Shown piece by piece: positions 45,390 through 55,025 of a DNA stretch of 64,000 bases. This stretch comes from Sphingobacterium sp. ML3W (lineage in GTDB: Bacteria > Bacteroidota > Bacteroidia > Sphingobacteriales > Sphingobacteriaceae). Positions within the stretch are counted from its first letter, which is position 1, and each line of letters starts with the position of its first letter. The stretch spans positions 310,001-374,000 of the forward strand of contig NZ_CP107036.1 of NCBI RefSeq assembly GCF_029542085.1, given 5' to 3'. The notes under the pieces were generated by a model that worked only from the letters and a program-made list of their open reading frames with translations, had not been told where the DNA came from and ran no database searches. Made by a program: the position numbers and the translations under genes.

Positions 45390-47372
45390 TTATAGTATTG
45401 GTATGGTTAAACGGACAATACAACCTTTTTCACCCTCTTCCGACTTTCGATCGTGGATCTCCATTTTGGTATATGCATTTTGTTGTTGCATTAGTAGCAA
45501 ACGTTCATCAGTGATCTTAGTGGATAGCGACTGGTGACTATCTTGAGTTTTATCGGATTTGGACCGTCTTAAACCAATACCGTTATCGACGATGCTACAG
45601 ATCAGTACATCACGGTCGATATCTTGGGTAAAACTGATCTGCAATAGACCTCTCCTGCTGTCGGTCAAAGGTTTTAAACCATGTTCAATAGCGTTTTCTA
45701 CGAAAGGTTGGATGAGTAATGGGGGGATGTGGATGTTAGTGTCGACATTCGCGCCATATTTGATCTCATAATCGAAATTATAATTTAGACGGAGCTGCTG
45801 TAGTTCGATATAATGATTTAAGGTATTAATTTCATCTGTTAGACAAATGCTTTCTATTCGGGACTGTTCCAATACCTGCCGGATCAATTTAGCAAATTTA
45901 CCTAGGTAACCGACTGCGGTGACACGATCACTTTGAAGAATCATGTTTTGAATACTACCGAGTATGTTGAACATAAAATGTGGATCCATTTGTGATTGGA
46001 GCAAACGTCTTTCGAGTGCAATTTTTTCGGATAAGGTTTCTAGACTCTCTTTTTCCATGAGTTGAACTTTCAACGCAGCATTGGCCTGCTGTTGCTGCAG
46101 AATATCTTCTCTATTTTGATAATAACACTTCCGGTAATGGTACGAGCGATAGACAAAAACCAGTCCAATCAACAATATGCCCGATATACTGTAGCTGAGT
46201 AGTTTATTCTTTTTTTGAAGTTCATTTTCCTTCTCTAGCTGTGTAATGCGAGCGATACGCTTTTCGGCTTCAAATCGTGCATCCGTATTTTGAAGCTTTT
46301 CCTGAATCGATTCATCATACTTCAGTTGATTGTACTTGACAAAGAGCTTGTCGTACTCGTAATAGGATTGATGATCACCTTCACGGGCTGCGAGATCTTT
46401 AAGGCAATTGTAGAAAGCTGCAAACAGGTCATTATCTTTGTATGGAAGACCCTGTTGGAAGGCAATCCCTTCTTTAAATAACCGTTCGGCCATTCGATAT
46501 TCCTTCTTTTCAACAAAATACTGCCCGCGTATCCCCAACGAACTGCGATAGACATTACGTAGGTTGTATTTCTTTCCGATGTCAGTGGCTGTTTCAAGGT
46601 TGCTCAATAGGGCATGTTCGTCGATGGGGCTAGGACCATTCATATAAAGTTCGGCGAGGTTAATATGGGCAATACCAATATTACTCTTGCTGATTATCCT
46701 GTCAGCGTCCTTCCCTGCTAACACAATTGTTTCTTTAAAAAAATCCACAGCACGCTGCCAGCTTTCCCAACGACCAGTGATTATATGATCGGAGAGGTAG
46801 CTGCCTACGGCCAGACGCGCATGTAAGATGCTCTCAGGGTCATTGGATTTTACGGCATAGGTAAGGGCTTCGTCAGCATATTTTTTTGATTTGGTGGTAA
46901 CTCCTGTAGAAAAGAGATAGGAAATATCAGCCCCCAATTTGGCACAGTGTCTATATTCATGAATCTTTTGAAATATAACATAAGCCTTAAGCATATAATC
47001 CAGTGCAGCTGTTTTGTCATCAATATAGGAGCGAAGTAATCCCATGGTCCAGTTACCATAGGCGATGGCACGCTCATTTTTTGTATTGTTGGCGATATCG
47101 TAGGCGAGTTCGGTGTTTTTGCTAAAATCCTTCAAGTTTAACATGCGCCTATAGGTCATCGCCAAATAAGCATGACAAATCGCTTCATCGACTCTATCAT
47201 GAGTTTGTTGGGCGAGGGACAGCGCTTCATATTGTATATGCAAACTGGTAAGGGTATCAATAAACCTATTGGCATAACCTTGTTCGGCTTTTTTTTCAAT
47301 GGCTGTGGGCGCCTGAGCACATACAATGCTACTGGCGAAGATGAAAATGAGAAAACTAAAAAATCCTTTCAT
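45390..47372 (-). CDS. Membrane histidine kinase of the LytS/YehU type with TPR sensor
   Basis: Starting at the ATG at 47372 gives 660 residues with a signal peptide (MKGFFSFLIFIFASSIVCAQ); an upstream in-frame Met adds a leader with no sense. A long TPR-like periplasmic region (about 25-375) is followed by a coiled coil, a membrane helix (about 395-415, LLSYSISGILLIGLVFVYRS) and the His_kinase domain (LQSQMDPHFMFNILGSIQNM) and an ATPase domain (IQPFVENAIEHGLKP, VDNGIGLRR). It should phosphorylate the LytTR regulator just downstream. Confidence 0.92.
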   Translation of the reverse strand: MKGFFSFLIFIFASSIVCAQAPTAIEKKAEQGYANRFIDTLTSLHIQYEALSLAQQTHDRVDEAICHAYLAMTYRRMLNLKDFSKNTELAYDIANNTKNERAIAYGNWTMGLLRSYIDDKTAALDYMLKAYVIFQKIHEYRHCAKLGADISYLFSTGVTTKSKKYADEALTYAVKSNDPESILHARLAVGSYLSDHIITGRWESWQRAVDFFKETIVLAGKDADRIISKSNIGIAHINLAELYMNGPSPIDEHALLSNLETATDIGKKYNLRNVYRSSLGIRGQYFVEKKEYRMAERLFKEGIAFQQGLPYKDNDLFAAFYNCLKDLAAREGDHQSYYEYDKLFVKYNQLKYDESIQEKLQNTDARFEAEKRIARITQLEKENELQKKNKLLSYSISGILLIGLVFVYRSYHYRKCYYQNREDILQQQQANAALKVQLMEKESLETLSEKIALERRLLQSQMDPHFMFNILGSIQNMILQSDRVTAVGYLGKFAKLIRQVLEQSRIESICLTDEINTLNHYIELQQLRLNYNFDYEIKYGANVDTNIHIPPLLIQPFVENAIEHGLKPLTDSRRGLLQISFTQDIDRDVLICSIVDNGIGLRRSKSDKTQDSHQSLSTKITDERLLLMQQQNAYTKMEIHDRKSEEGEKGCIVRLTIPIL

Positions 47373-47556
47373 GATTTTGTTCAGAACGACTAATTTAATC
47401 AATTCGTGGATAAAGATACGTAAGCTACGAAGGTCGTTAACATTTTTGATCAAAAAATGCTAATCTTATACCGAATGCAAAGCCAAATCGACCAGATACA
47501 AACTTATCCATGTCTACATCTAAAAAATCTTTAATCTTGTTTAAAAGAAAAGGACA

Positions 47557-48582
47557 ATGCGCAAAACGGGGAAATCTTTAACAACTACTGAATTAATGAA
47601 ACAAAGTGATTTGATAGCCCTAATTGGCCTTCCGTCAAATGATCCAAAGCTGATCGCATTTTTTGAAAAGTATCAATTGGGTAAAATACCGAAAACCATT
47701 ACCACCAATCAAGGAACCAAGAGTGTTTTATATAAACCTCTTAATCTGTCATTCTGGTTCAAATATGATATTAAAAATGAACGTTTTCAACCCCCTGTTA
47801 GCCCAACCGGTGATAACTATAAGTTTTTGCCCTACCTTAAATCTGTGATGTTCAATCATGTTGATGATACTGTGAAAACACCGGACCCCAAACCTAAGGA
47901 CTTTTGGGATCTGATTCCGCATCCAAGGGAATCCTATCAAAAGGTAGCAGATCTGATGGGGCAACCAGCAGAAAAGATGGACACACAAACCACTTTTCAA
48001 ATGACTATTGGTGCAGACACCCTATTGACTGTACAATATAATCAGGATAACAAAGGGACGCTAAAATCTTCAACTTGGGTTTCCATTATTGAACAGAGCG
48101 AAATTGTTAGCGCTGTTTTTTTTGATCCGAAATATCAGCAGGAAGACTTTCCTTTTAAAAGAAGAGCCTACTCCGCAATCATTAAATGGCTCTACAATAA
48201 GGGATGGCTTTTACTCCAGGAACAAGAATACGGACAACAATTAAACAGTGAGGCAGCTCTACTGGATTTTATCGGAATGAAATTGAAGGGGCACCTTTGG
48301 GCAAATCAGATCGCTGATATTAAGTACTTACGGTCATTTTTGTATACCATCTGCAGTAACCGAAGTATACGGGATAAACATGGTAACAAAATCTCCTTCT
48401 ACATTCGTGATATCGTATTGGAATGTATGGGGAAGAAGAACGAATTTGATATTCTTTACAAAGGTCCGTTTGAACATATCGATCTTTTTTTAAATGAACT
48501 TATTTTTGATGATCAGATTTATGAAAAAATTGCCGCTAATCTGACAGCACGATACGAAATATTTAACTTATTGCAGGCCTGA
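47557..48582 (+). CDS. Unknown protein
   Basis: This 341-residue soluble protein is not recognised. Its layout is LIALIGLPSNDPKLIAFFEK near the start, a beta-rich middle (NLSFWFKYDIKNERFQPPVS) and a helical C-terminal half with IADIKYLRSFLYTICSNRSI and DLFLNELIFDDQIYEKIA. No signal peptide or membrane helix. It is divergent from the histidine kinase and 56 bases upstream of the TPR gene on the same strand, so those two are probably co-transcribed. Confidence 0.55.
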   Translation: MRKTGKSLTTTELMKQSDLIALIGLPSNDPKLIAFFEKYQLGKIPKTITTNQGTKSVLYKPLNLSFWFKYDIKNERFQPPVSPTGDNYKFLPYLKSVMFNHVDDTVKTPDPKPKDFWDLIPHPRESYQKVADLMGQPAEKMDTQTTFQMTIGADTLLTVQYNQDNKGTLKSSTWVSIIEQSEIVSAVFFDPKYQQEDFPFKRRAYSAIIKWLYNKGWLLLQEQEYGQQLNSEAALLDFIGMKLKGHLWANQIADIKYLRSFLYTICSNRSIRDKHGNKISFYIRDIVLECMGKKNEFDILYKGPFEHIDLFLNELIFDDQIYEKIAANLTARYEIFNLLQA

Positions 48583-48637
48583 TATTTTTGCTGCCTTTCA
48601 GCGGGAGAAATGAAAAATATCGAAAAAAATAATAATT

Positions 48638-50323
48638 ATGAGAGAAATGGTACAATCCCAAGCTCAGGAAGCCTTGCAGCAGGGCGATTATACATTGGCT
48701 GCTAAAAACTATATTGAAGGCAATGGCCTTCCTCAGGAAAGGAAACAGTTAACGGATGTTTTTGTACAGGTAAATAGTCTGAATGAGGCCCAACCCAATC
48801 CGGATCTATGTGCCATCTTGGGCTTGATAGCGCTGGATGACAATTCAGTTTTTAACTTGGATAGGGAGGAAGCACTTTTGCAATGTGTACAATGGAGCCG
48901 TCAGGGATTGCAGATTGATCCTAATCATGGGCATTGTTATCGAAATGCAGGATCAGCATTATACTGGCTAGATGATTGGGAAGCGGCAGCTCTCTATTAT
49001 AAAAAGGCAGATGAACTTGTTCCTTCTCCAGTATTGAAAATACGGTTGTTTAATATGGCAAATCGGGGAGTTGAACAACCAGATTTCTCAGGTTTACAGT
49101 TTAACATCGAGACCGATAGAGCGATGGAAGCCTATAATGCAGGGGTCGAGCTCAATTATCTTTTGGAGGGACATGTTATGATGCCTGATGCTGAGCGGCA
49201 ACGTTTGACAATCCTAAAACAGGAGTGCTATGCACATGCTTATACACTTTATCGGGGCGCACTGATTGGACAAAATGGAGATTTGATCAATGTTGATCCA
49301 TTGACATTTGCCATGTGTTGTAATAATCTTGCCACAGAAGCGATACTACAAGGGGAGTATGAATGGGCGATTGCTATTACAACTGAAGGTATGGAGTATC
49401 ATGTTTTTCCTTATATTTTACAAAATAGGCTTCATGCTTTTTGCGAAGTTGACCGCCCGATGGAAGCTATTGCTGATGGTCAACGACTACTGGATGATTT
49501 TGAGGAAGAGCTGGATTTATTGACATATTTTAATGTAGTGGATAAACTTTGTGCAGCGCATATGGCGATCAAGCAGTATGAGGACCTGCTGGAATGGGTC
49601 AATATTGGTGTACAGGTCTATTATTCTCTGGATGCAACAGATCCAATGACACATGATCAAGAAGTTGTCCGCTGTTTTACCAATTTTTTTATTTATAAAG
49701 CTAATGCCGAAAACGCACTGGGAATAAAATATGAAATTGAATCTGTTGCGCAAGATACAGACGAGTTGTTGGAAAAAATGCCCGATAATCCCAGCTTGCT
49801 GATCAGCAGGGCCAATACATTTATTGATGCAGGCGATTTTGATAAAGCACTGGAATGTTACCAATATGCAATTCATTTTGCGACTGAAAAGGAAATGTTA
49901 CGATCGGTACAGGTCGCCTTTTATAATATGGGCTATATGCAGGTAGCTCATCTGCATGATATAACAACGGCATTTGAGAGCTTTGAACAAAGTATTGCTG
50001 CAGGTAATCCGGATTTTTGGTGTTATTATTGGACAGCACACTGTGCCTACCATCTACAGGAAAATGAAGGTACGATTTATTATGCACAGTCTGCTTTACA
50101 GAAGCTACAAATTCAGGGGGGAGTAGCGCATGATATTATTGCCGAACTCTATGAACATTTGGGCGTAGCACAATTGGATCTTGAGTGTTATGATGAAGCC
50201 ATTGATAACCTGACGCGTGCATTACAGTATAATGATACAAAAACTACAAGGGAAAATTTAAAGATTGCACAAATACATAAAACACCCACTAAAACCTTTT
50301 TAGGGAAATTGTTTGGGAAGTAA
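48638..50323 (+). CDS. TPR-repeat protein
   Basis: This 561-residue soluble protein is a solenoid of tetratricopeptide-like repeats throughout, e.g. GHCYRNAGSALYWLDDWEAA (about 107-126), GDFDKALECYQYAIHFATEK (about 398-417) and ECYDEAIDNLTRALQYND near the C-terminus. No enzymatic domain is present. TPR proteins assemble other proteins. It follows the unknown gene at 47557, and the pair may work together. Confidence 0.82.
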   Translation: MREMVQSQAQEALQQGDYTLAAKNYIEGNGLPQERKQLTDVFVQVNSLNEAQPNPDLCAILGLIALDDNSVFNLDREEALLQCVQWSRQGLQIDPNHGHCYRNAGSALYWLDDWEAAALYYKKADELVPSPVLKIRLFNMANRGVEQPDFSGLQFNIETDRAMEAYNAGVELNYLLEGHVMMPDAERQRLTILKQECYAHAYTLYRGALIGQNGDLINVDPLTFAMCCNNLATEAILQGEYEWAIAITTEGMEYHVFPYILQNRLHAFCEVDRPMEAIADGQRLLDDFEEELDLLTYFNVVDKLCAAHMAIKQYEDLLEWVNIGVQVYYSLDATDPMTHDQEVVRCFTNFFIYKANAENALGIKYEIESVAQDTDELLEKMPDNPSLLISRANTFIDAGDFDKALECYQYAIHFATEKEMLRSVQVAFYNMGYMQVAHLHDITTAFESFEQSIAAGNPDFWCYYWTAHCAYHLQENEGTIYYAQSALQKLQIQGGVAHDIIAELYEHLGVAQLDLECYDEAIDNLTRALQYNDTKTTRENLKIAQIHKTPTKTFLGKLFGK

Positions 50324-50637
50324 AACACACTTCATCTATTATTGTCTTAACTTACTATATATCACAAAAATAATATAAATACAAACCTTGCCCAAAGAGT
50401 TTTGGCATTTCTCAGGATCGTTCCTTTACAGTTTGTACATATTCGATAGTGATTTCTCGCGATTCAATTTATTCTCCATCGAAGGAATATTGAAATATAA
50501 GGAGAGTGGAGATTCATCGGATAAAAATGTCAGTGATTGCGGAGTTAGAGCGTAATTTATGCTTTGTCCGAATTAACTTTTTATAGTATCTTGCATTAGA
50601 TGGTGAAATTTTGGGTGTCAAAATAAAATGAAAGCTA
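50324..50637. other. Gap without a gene
   Basis: These 314 bases between the TPR gene and the Crp-type gene hold no frame I can support. A TATCTTGC string just before the Crp gene resembles a -7 element with one base missing. Confidence 0.4.
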
Positions 50638-51210
50638 TTGGAAATATTTAGAGCACATTTGGAGAAATTTATCCAGATCGACGATGTAACATTTGAGCGG
50701 ATATCAAAATACTTTAACATAAATTCGGTTGCAAAAAAGGAAAATATGCTGGAAGAAGGCCAAATCTGCAGGTACCACTATTTTGTGTTAAAAGGAATGT
50801 TACGTAAGTTTTTTGTAAATGAAAAAGGTGTGGAACAAACCACTGAATTTGCTATTGAAAACTGGTGGCTCACGGACAATATGGCTTATGAAAATAAGCT
50901 TGTAAGTTCATTCTATATACAAGCTGTTGAAAAATCGGAAGTTTTATATATTAGTCAGGAAAATCAGGAGAAATTGATGGCGGAATTTCCATTGATGGAG
51001 CGCTATTTTCGTTTTGTATATCAGAGAGCTTATGCAGCAGCACAAATGCGTGTTAAATATCTTTTCTCATTGCCTAAAGAGGAGTTTTATCGCGATATGT
51101 TACGTAAATACCCCGAGTTTGTGCAACGTGTACCACAGTATCTTATTGCATCTTTTTTAGGCTTTACTCCCGAATATCTGAGTGAAATTCGAAAAAAAAT
51201 AAATACCTAA
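50638..51210 (+). CDS. Crp/Fnr-family transcription regulator
   Basis: This 190-residue protein is a cyclic-nucleotide-binding-type beta-roll (NMLEEGQICRYHYFVLKGML, FAIENWWLTDNMAYENKL, AVEKSEVLYISQENQEKL) followed by a short C-terminal HTH (VPQYLIASFLGFTPEYLSEI). The start is TTG at 50638, the only start possible since a stop lies 9 bases before it in frame; the following MEIFRAHLEKF is the usual N-terminus of this group. The HTH is at the very end, as usual in Bacteroidota members. The effector is unknown. Confidence 0.85.
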   Translation: MEIFRAHLEKFIQIDDVTFERISKYFNINSVAKKENMLEEGQICRYHYFVLKGMLRKFFVNEKGVEQTTEFAIENWWLTDNMAYENKLVSSFYIQAVEKSEVLYISQENQEKLMAEFPLMERYFRFVYQRAYAAAQMRVKYLFSLPKEEFYRDMLRKYPEFVQRVPQYLIASFLGFTPEYLSEIRKKINT

Positions 51211-51245
51211 AAATACGATAGAGACCTCAAACACTGCTGAGAAAA

Positions 51246-51731
51246 CTAATAGCACTGGTCCGAATCTGTTATCCGGTAAGGGCTAGTCAGAAAATGTAGA
51301 TTGTGTTCTTTTGCATAACCCCTAATCAAATTATTGAATTTTTCAATAGCTTTTTCTTCAGATCGAGCAAAACAATGTAAGTTGATCTCCAATGGTTTTT
51401 CCGAAGTAGCTTCATCTATACGGAGTTGTCCGACTTCGGAAAGAACAACGGCAAATGAAGTTTTACAGATTTCGATTTCTAATTTATTGTCAATCAATTG
51501 TGAGGAAATACTATAATAGGAATCATTATTTTGGATTTCATCTTGAAAGGGATCCAAAAAAGTAGGTATAATAGAACGATAGCCATATTTTGCGTTGCCA
51601 AAAAAATGATCAATATATTCCTGTGCTTTTTCATAAGTAGAAAAAACCCCTTCTAGGTTAGTGAATACATCTGGATCTTCTTTAATCTCTTTTGAAACTA
51701 CTGTATATACCTTAATGGAGTTGGTTGTCAT
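51246..51731 (-). CDS. Unknown protein
   Basis: This 161-residue soluble protein is not recognised. It has DVFTNLEGVFSTYEKAQEYI at about residues 20-39, typical of a small alpha/beta fold, and a strand-rich middle (IEICKTSFAVVLSE). It is convergent with the Crp gene and lies at the end of the long gap that follows. Confidence 0.5.
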   Translation of the reverse strand: MTTNSIKVYTVVSKEIKEDPDVFTNLEGVFSTYEKAQEYIDHFFGNAKYGYRSIIPTFLDPFQDEIQNNDSYYSISSQLIDNKLEIEICKTSFAVVLSEVGQLRIDEATSEKPLEINLHCFARSEEKAIEKFNNLIRGYAKEHNLHFLTSPYRITDSDQCY

Positions 51732-52371
51732 ATTTTAAAATGCTACTGTCTATAAGTTAAGTGAAGTTTTTCTGCAAAAAAACCAATTTAAAATTTCATC
51801 AATGAGATGTTCAAAGATAAAATCGTCTTTTTAAAATAAAAAAATTTCCTTTGTCTACTTTGTAGCCTAGTTGGAATATATGTTTGTTCTTTAAAGTTGT
51901 GTATAATTTTCGTGTTCTCCAAATTTTTTACTGATTGTTTTTATTTTATTAAATAGAAGAGGTGATCTTGTTTCAGAGTAAAAGAGAAAACCCTATTAAG
52001 AACCATGGAAATTTCCAAATGACTATAGTGGCTGGTCAAAAATTCTATAGTCATAACAATCACTGCTGCGTACATGAAAAAGTACCGGTAATTTTGATAT
52101 AGATAATTAAGTGTCTATTATCTAGGTTATGGACTATTTTATTTTTTTAATAGAAATAGCCTTTCAAAAGAGTTATATAACAATTCTAAATGGCTGGGAT
52201 TATTTAATTGTACCGATGTAAGGAGAAGGGAGGGGACTGTATTGGGATTAAGCATTAAGCTAAACATGAATTGGATATCAATGAAGATTGATGTTGTCAT
52301 ATGATTGGAATATCCTTTTATAGTTTATATTAAAGTAGGTTAGGAGTATAGGACATCAATAAAATGGAAAT
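51732..52371. other. Non-coding gap with one inverted repeat
   Basis: No frame here is convincing. One perfect 10-bp inverted repeat is seen, ATGACTATAG at 52019-52028 and CTATAGTCAT at 52045-52054, with a 16-base spacer. It has no T-run and no gene next to it. The gap leads into the small-RNA element at 52372. Confidence 0.5.
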
Positions 52372-52437
52372 AAAAAAAGGTTTCCAAACGGGGAGAGTGA
52401 AAACCTTAAATAACCAATTATAAACCTAAATTATGAT
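52372..52437 (-). ncRNA. Small RNA family, copy 1
   Basis: Read on the minus strand, the transcript would begin near 52437 with ATCATAATTTAGG, run through ATAATTGGTTATT, and end in a hairpin (arms AAGGTTTTCA and TGGAAACCTT) with a C-rich loop CTCTCCCCGTT and a T-run at 52372-52378. It differs from copies 2 and 3 at three positions. One of these changes a hairpin arm base so that the minus-strand RNA keeps a G-U pair, while the plus strand would have a C-A mismatch, which supports the minus strand as the transcribed one. No protein is encoded. Confidence 0.75.
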
Positions 52438-52441
52438 ACTA

Positions 52442-52473
52442 CAAAATTAGTGTACTTTGTACACTTTAGCAAA
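52442..52473 (-). promoter_or_regulatory. Promoter of small RNA copy 1 with embedded inverted repeat
   Basis: The -33 element TTTG (52473-52470) and the -7 element TAATTTTG (52449-52442) are separated by exactly 20 bases. The spacer contains the inverted repeat AGTGTAC-TTT-GTACACT as read on the plus strand (52449-52465). An A-tract lies upstream of -33 on the minus strand. The repeat inside the promoter is a natural place for a repressor to bind. Confidence 0.7.
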
Positions 52474-52647
52474 TTTTTTTTAAAAATATTATTATAATAA
52501 TTTAAAACCTGCGACTATAATAGAAGAATTGAGATCATGAATTTACCTGATTATCTCATAGAGATTTATTAATATGAGAATTTAAAAGTTTGATTAAGTT
52601 TGCAATTAAGAAATACCTTGGAATAATTTTTTTGAGATACGATATAT

Positions 52648-53148
52648 ATGGATACTTTTATTTGCCAAAATTGCGGTGTAGAACATACTGAATTACCATC
52701 TTTAGCTTTTGATGCCCCTTTTCATTATGATATATTAAGTCCAGTCGATAAAGAGAGACTCGCAGAAAAAGAGGATGATTTTTGTGTCATCAATCATAAA
52801 GATCAGATTGACTATTTTATCCGTGTTGTTTTGCAGATTCCTATTTTGGATCATGACGAAACCTTAGATTATGGTGTTTGGGTTTCGGTGAGCAAAGAAA
52901 CGATAGAGGATTATCGCCTTATTTTTGCGGCTAAGGAGGCCGAAGAAAAAAGCTATTTTGGTATGCTCTGTAATGAAATAGGAGATTATGAAACTTCTAC
53001 AATTGGACTTTATATGCAGGTCTTAACTCAATTGAATGGTTATCGTCCATTATTAATACCTTATGAGTCTGAACATTCACTGGTACAGGATTGGTCGAAT
53101 GGTATTAGTAGAGATGAGGCTGTCCGACGAGTTAATTCTGTGACTTAG
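52648..53148 (+). CDS. DUF2199 domain protein
   Basis: This 166-residue protein matches DUF2199: FICQNCGVEHTELPSLAFDA at the start with a Cys-x2-Cys pair (Cys5, Cys8), a middle DYGVWVSVSKETI and a closing QDWSNGISRDEAVRRV. The Cys pair may bind zinc. The function of the family is unknown. It is a single gene. No good promoter element is visible in front. Confidence 0.85.
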   Translation: MDTFICQNCGVEHTELPSLAFDAPFHYDILSPVDKERLAEKEDDFCVINHKDQIDYFIRVVLQIPILDHDETLDYGVWVSVSKETIEDYRLIFAAKEAEEKSYFGMLCNEIGDYETSTIGLYMQVLTQLNGYRPLLIPYESEHSLVQDWSNGISRDEAVRRVNSVT

Positions 53149-53627
53149 ATTTCTCTCGTCGCTAGTGTTTCATTTTTACCTAGAATCTATTCTTTCGATG
53201 CAGATTCGCTTTAGAATTATGCTATTTCACCACGGTGTATCTATTTGTTTCCTTGGTTTTTAGTTTTCTTATGGTGTATTAACACCCAATTTTTTGTGCT
53301 ATCTATGCAAAGACTATAGTTTTTTTTGTCGTATTTTCATTGTTATTGTTTTACACGTTGCCTTTTCTATTGTTTCAAACGTTTTCGTAAATAAATCATA
53401 CAATTTGATTCGTTTCACCTATATTAATTGATATCTTGTTTTAGAAAGCCAATTGAAAAAATAACCGATGGCTGAGGAAGGTGTACCAATCTCCTAAATC
53501 GAAAGGGATTAAACCGCATAATAACTTTAATATCCCAATATTGAAAAATAGCGTGCACGTAATATGATTAATAGACCAATATTCAATAAATAAACCGGGC
53601 ATACGAGCTCAAGAAGTAATTATCACA
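53149..53627. promoter_or_regulatory. Upstream region of the DUF1080 operon
   Basis: These 479 bases have no gene. They should hold the promoter of the operon starting at 53628; no TAnnTTTG with a matching -33 element stands out. TTTCAAACGTTTTCG at about 53374-53388 has a weakly palindromic look; I do not assign it. Confidence 0.35.
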
Positions 53628-55019
53628 ATGAAAAGAAAAACATTATTTAAGTTTGTCTTAGTGGCAGCGATGGCTGGAAATACAATTTTATCGCATGCGC
53701 AGATGAATAAGACCACAGAAAAAGGTTGGACAAATCTTTTTGACGGAAAAACGCTGAATGGCTGGAAAACCGTTGGTGGGAAAGCTCCTTATTCTATTGA
53801 GGGGGACGCAATCGTGGGACGAATGACTAAAGGAACGCCCAATTCATTTTTGGTCACAGAAAAAGAATATGGTGATTTCATATTGGAACTAGATGTTAAG
53901 CTCGAAGGCAGTCAAACAAATTCAGGAATCCAGACCCGGAGTCATCTTGACCCAAAAGCAAATGATGGCCGTGGTAAGGTCTATGGAAGGCAAGTGGAGA
54001 TTGACCCCTCATCCAGGGCGTGGACAGGTGGTATCTATGATGAAGCTCGCCGCGGCTGGCTTTATCCGTTGGATCTCAATGAAAATGCAAAGAAGGCGTA
54101 TAAAGCCGAAGAGTATAATCACATTAGAATAGAGGCAATCGGTGATGAATTGCGTACCTGGATCAATGATATTCCTGTTTCTTATGTAGTAGATACAATT
54201 GATCGAACTGGATTCATCGGATTACAAGTACATAGTATTCCTTCAGAATTAGATGGCAAGAAGGTCTATTTCAAAAATGTTAAAATAAAGACCGCTGATC
54301 TGAAGACAAAAGGTTTTCCGAAGGATATTTATATCGTCAATCTAAAGCCAAATGAAATAGTGGCTGCCGAAAAGAAAAAAGGAGTAAAGCTGCTATTTGA
54401 TGGTAAAACTAATAATGGATGGCGAAGCATCCATGGAGATAAATTTCCTGATCGTGGTTGGGAAATTAAGGATGGTCAATTAACTGTTTTGAAATCTGAT
54501 GGTGGAGAATCTACCAATGGCGGTGATATCATAACGAAGGATAAATATACCGCATTTGACCTCTCTTTTGAATTTAAACTTAGTCCTGGAGCGAATAGCG
54601 GAGTAAAATATTTTGTCACATTGAAGGAAAAGTCCAAAGGATCGGCTATTGGTCTAGAATTTCAGGTACTTGATGATGCCTTACATCCTGATGCAAAGTT
54701 AGGTCGGGATGGTAACCGGACCCTGGCATCACTATATGATCTCATCACTTCGAATAGAGATGCACGTGCCCGGAGACCGATAGGCGAATGGAACAGAGGT
54801 CGGGTAGTGGTTACAGCGGATAACAAGGTTGAGCATTATCTGAATGGAATAAAGATGTTGAGTTACGAAAGAGGATCGAAGGAGTTTAAGGACCTTGTCG
54901 CGATTAGCAAGTATAAGGACTGGGACAACTTTGGTGAAGCAAAAGAAGGCTCCATTCTATTACAGGATCATGGCGATCGAGTTTCATTTCGCAGTATAAA
55001 GATTAATACACAAAACTAA
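53628..55019 (+). CDS. Exported protein with two DUF1080 (3-ketoglycoside hydrolase-type) domains
   Basis: This 463-residue protein has a Sec signal ending near ILSHAQ (about residue 25) and two DUF1080 domains. The first runs about 33-210, starting WTNLFDGKTLNGWKTVGGK, and the second about 245-460, starting KLLFDGKTNNGWRSIHGDKF, each with the sandwich motif SGIQTRSHL or SGVKYFVTLKE. The domain is linked to hydrolysis of 3-keto sugars made from disaccharides and glycosides. It lies 6 bases before a Tat-exported Gfo/Idh oxidoreductase that could make or reduce such keto sugars, so the pair likely acts together outside the cytoplasm. Confidence 0.85.
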   Translation: MKRKTLFKFVLVAAMAGNTILSHAQMNKTTEKGWTNLFDGKTLNGWKTVGGKAPYSIEGDAIVGRMTKGTPNSFLVTEKEYGDFILELDVKLEGSQTNSGIQTRSHLDPKANDGRGKVYGRQVEIDPSSRAWTGGIYDEARRGWLYPLDLNENAKKAYKAEEYNHIRIEAIGDELRTWINDIPVSYVVDTIDRTGFIGLQVHSIPSELDGKKVYFKNVKIKTADLKTKGFPKDIYIVNLKPNEIVAAEKKKGVKLLFDGKTNNGWRSIHGDKFPDRGWEIKDGQLTVLKSDGGESTNGGDIITKDKYTAFDLSFEFKLSPGANSGVKYFVTLKEKSKGSAIGLEFQVLDDALHPDAKLGRDGNRTLASLYDLITSNRDARARRPIGEWNRGRVVVTADNKVEHYLNGIKMLSYERGSKEFKDLVAISKYKDWDNFGEAKEGSILLQDHGDRVSFRSIKINTQN

Positions 55020-55025
55020 GCTCAT

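Noticed and set aside
46322..47393. Several short frames on both strands inside the histidine kinase gene
   Set aside because: The kinase frame is supported over its entire length by TPR and kinase motifs; the others have no motif.
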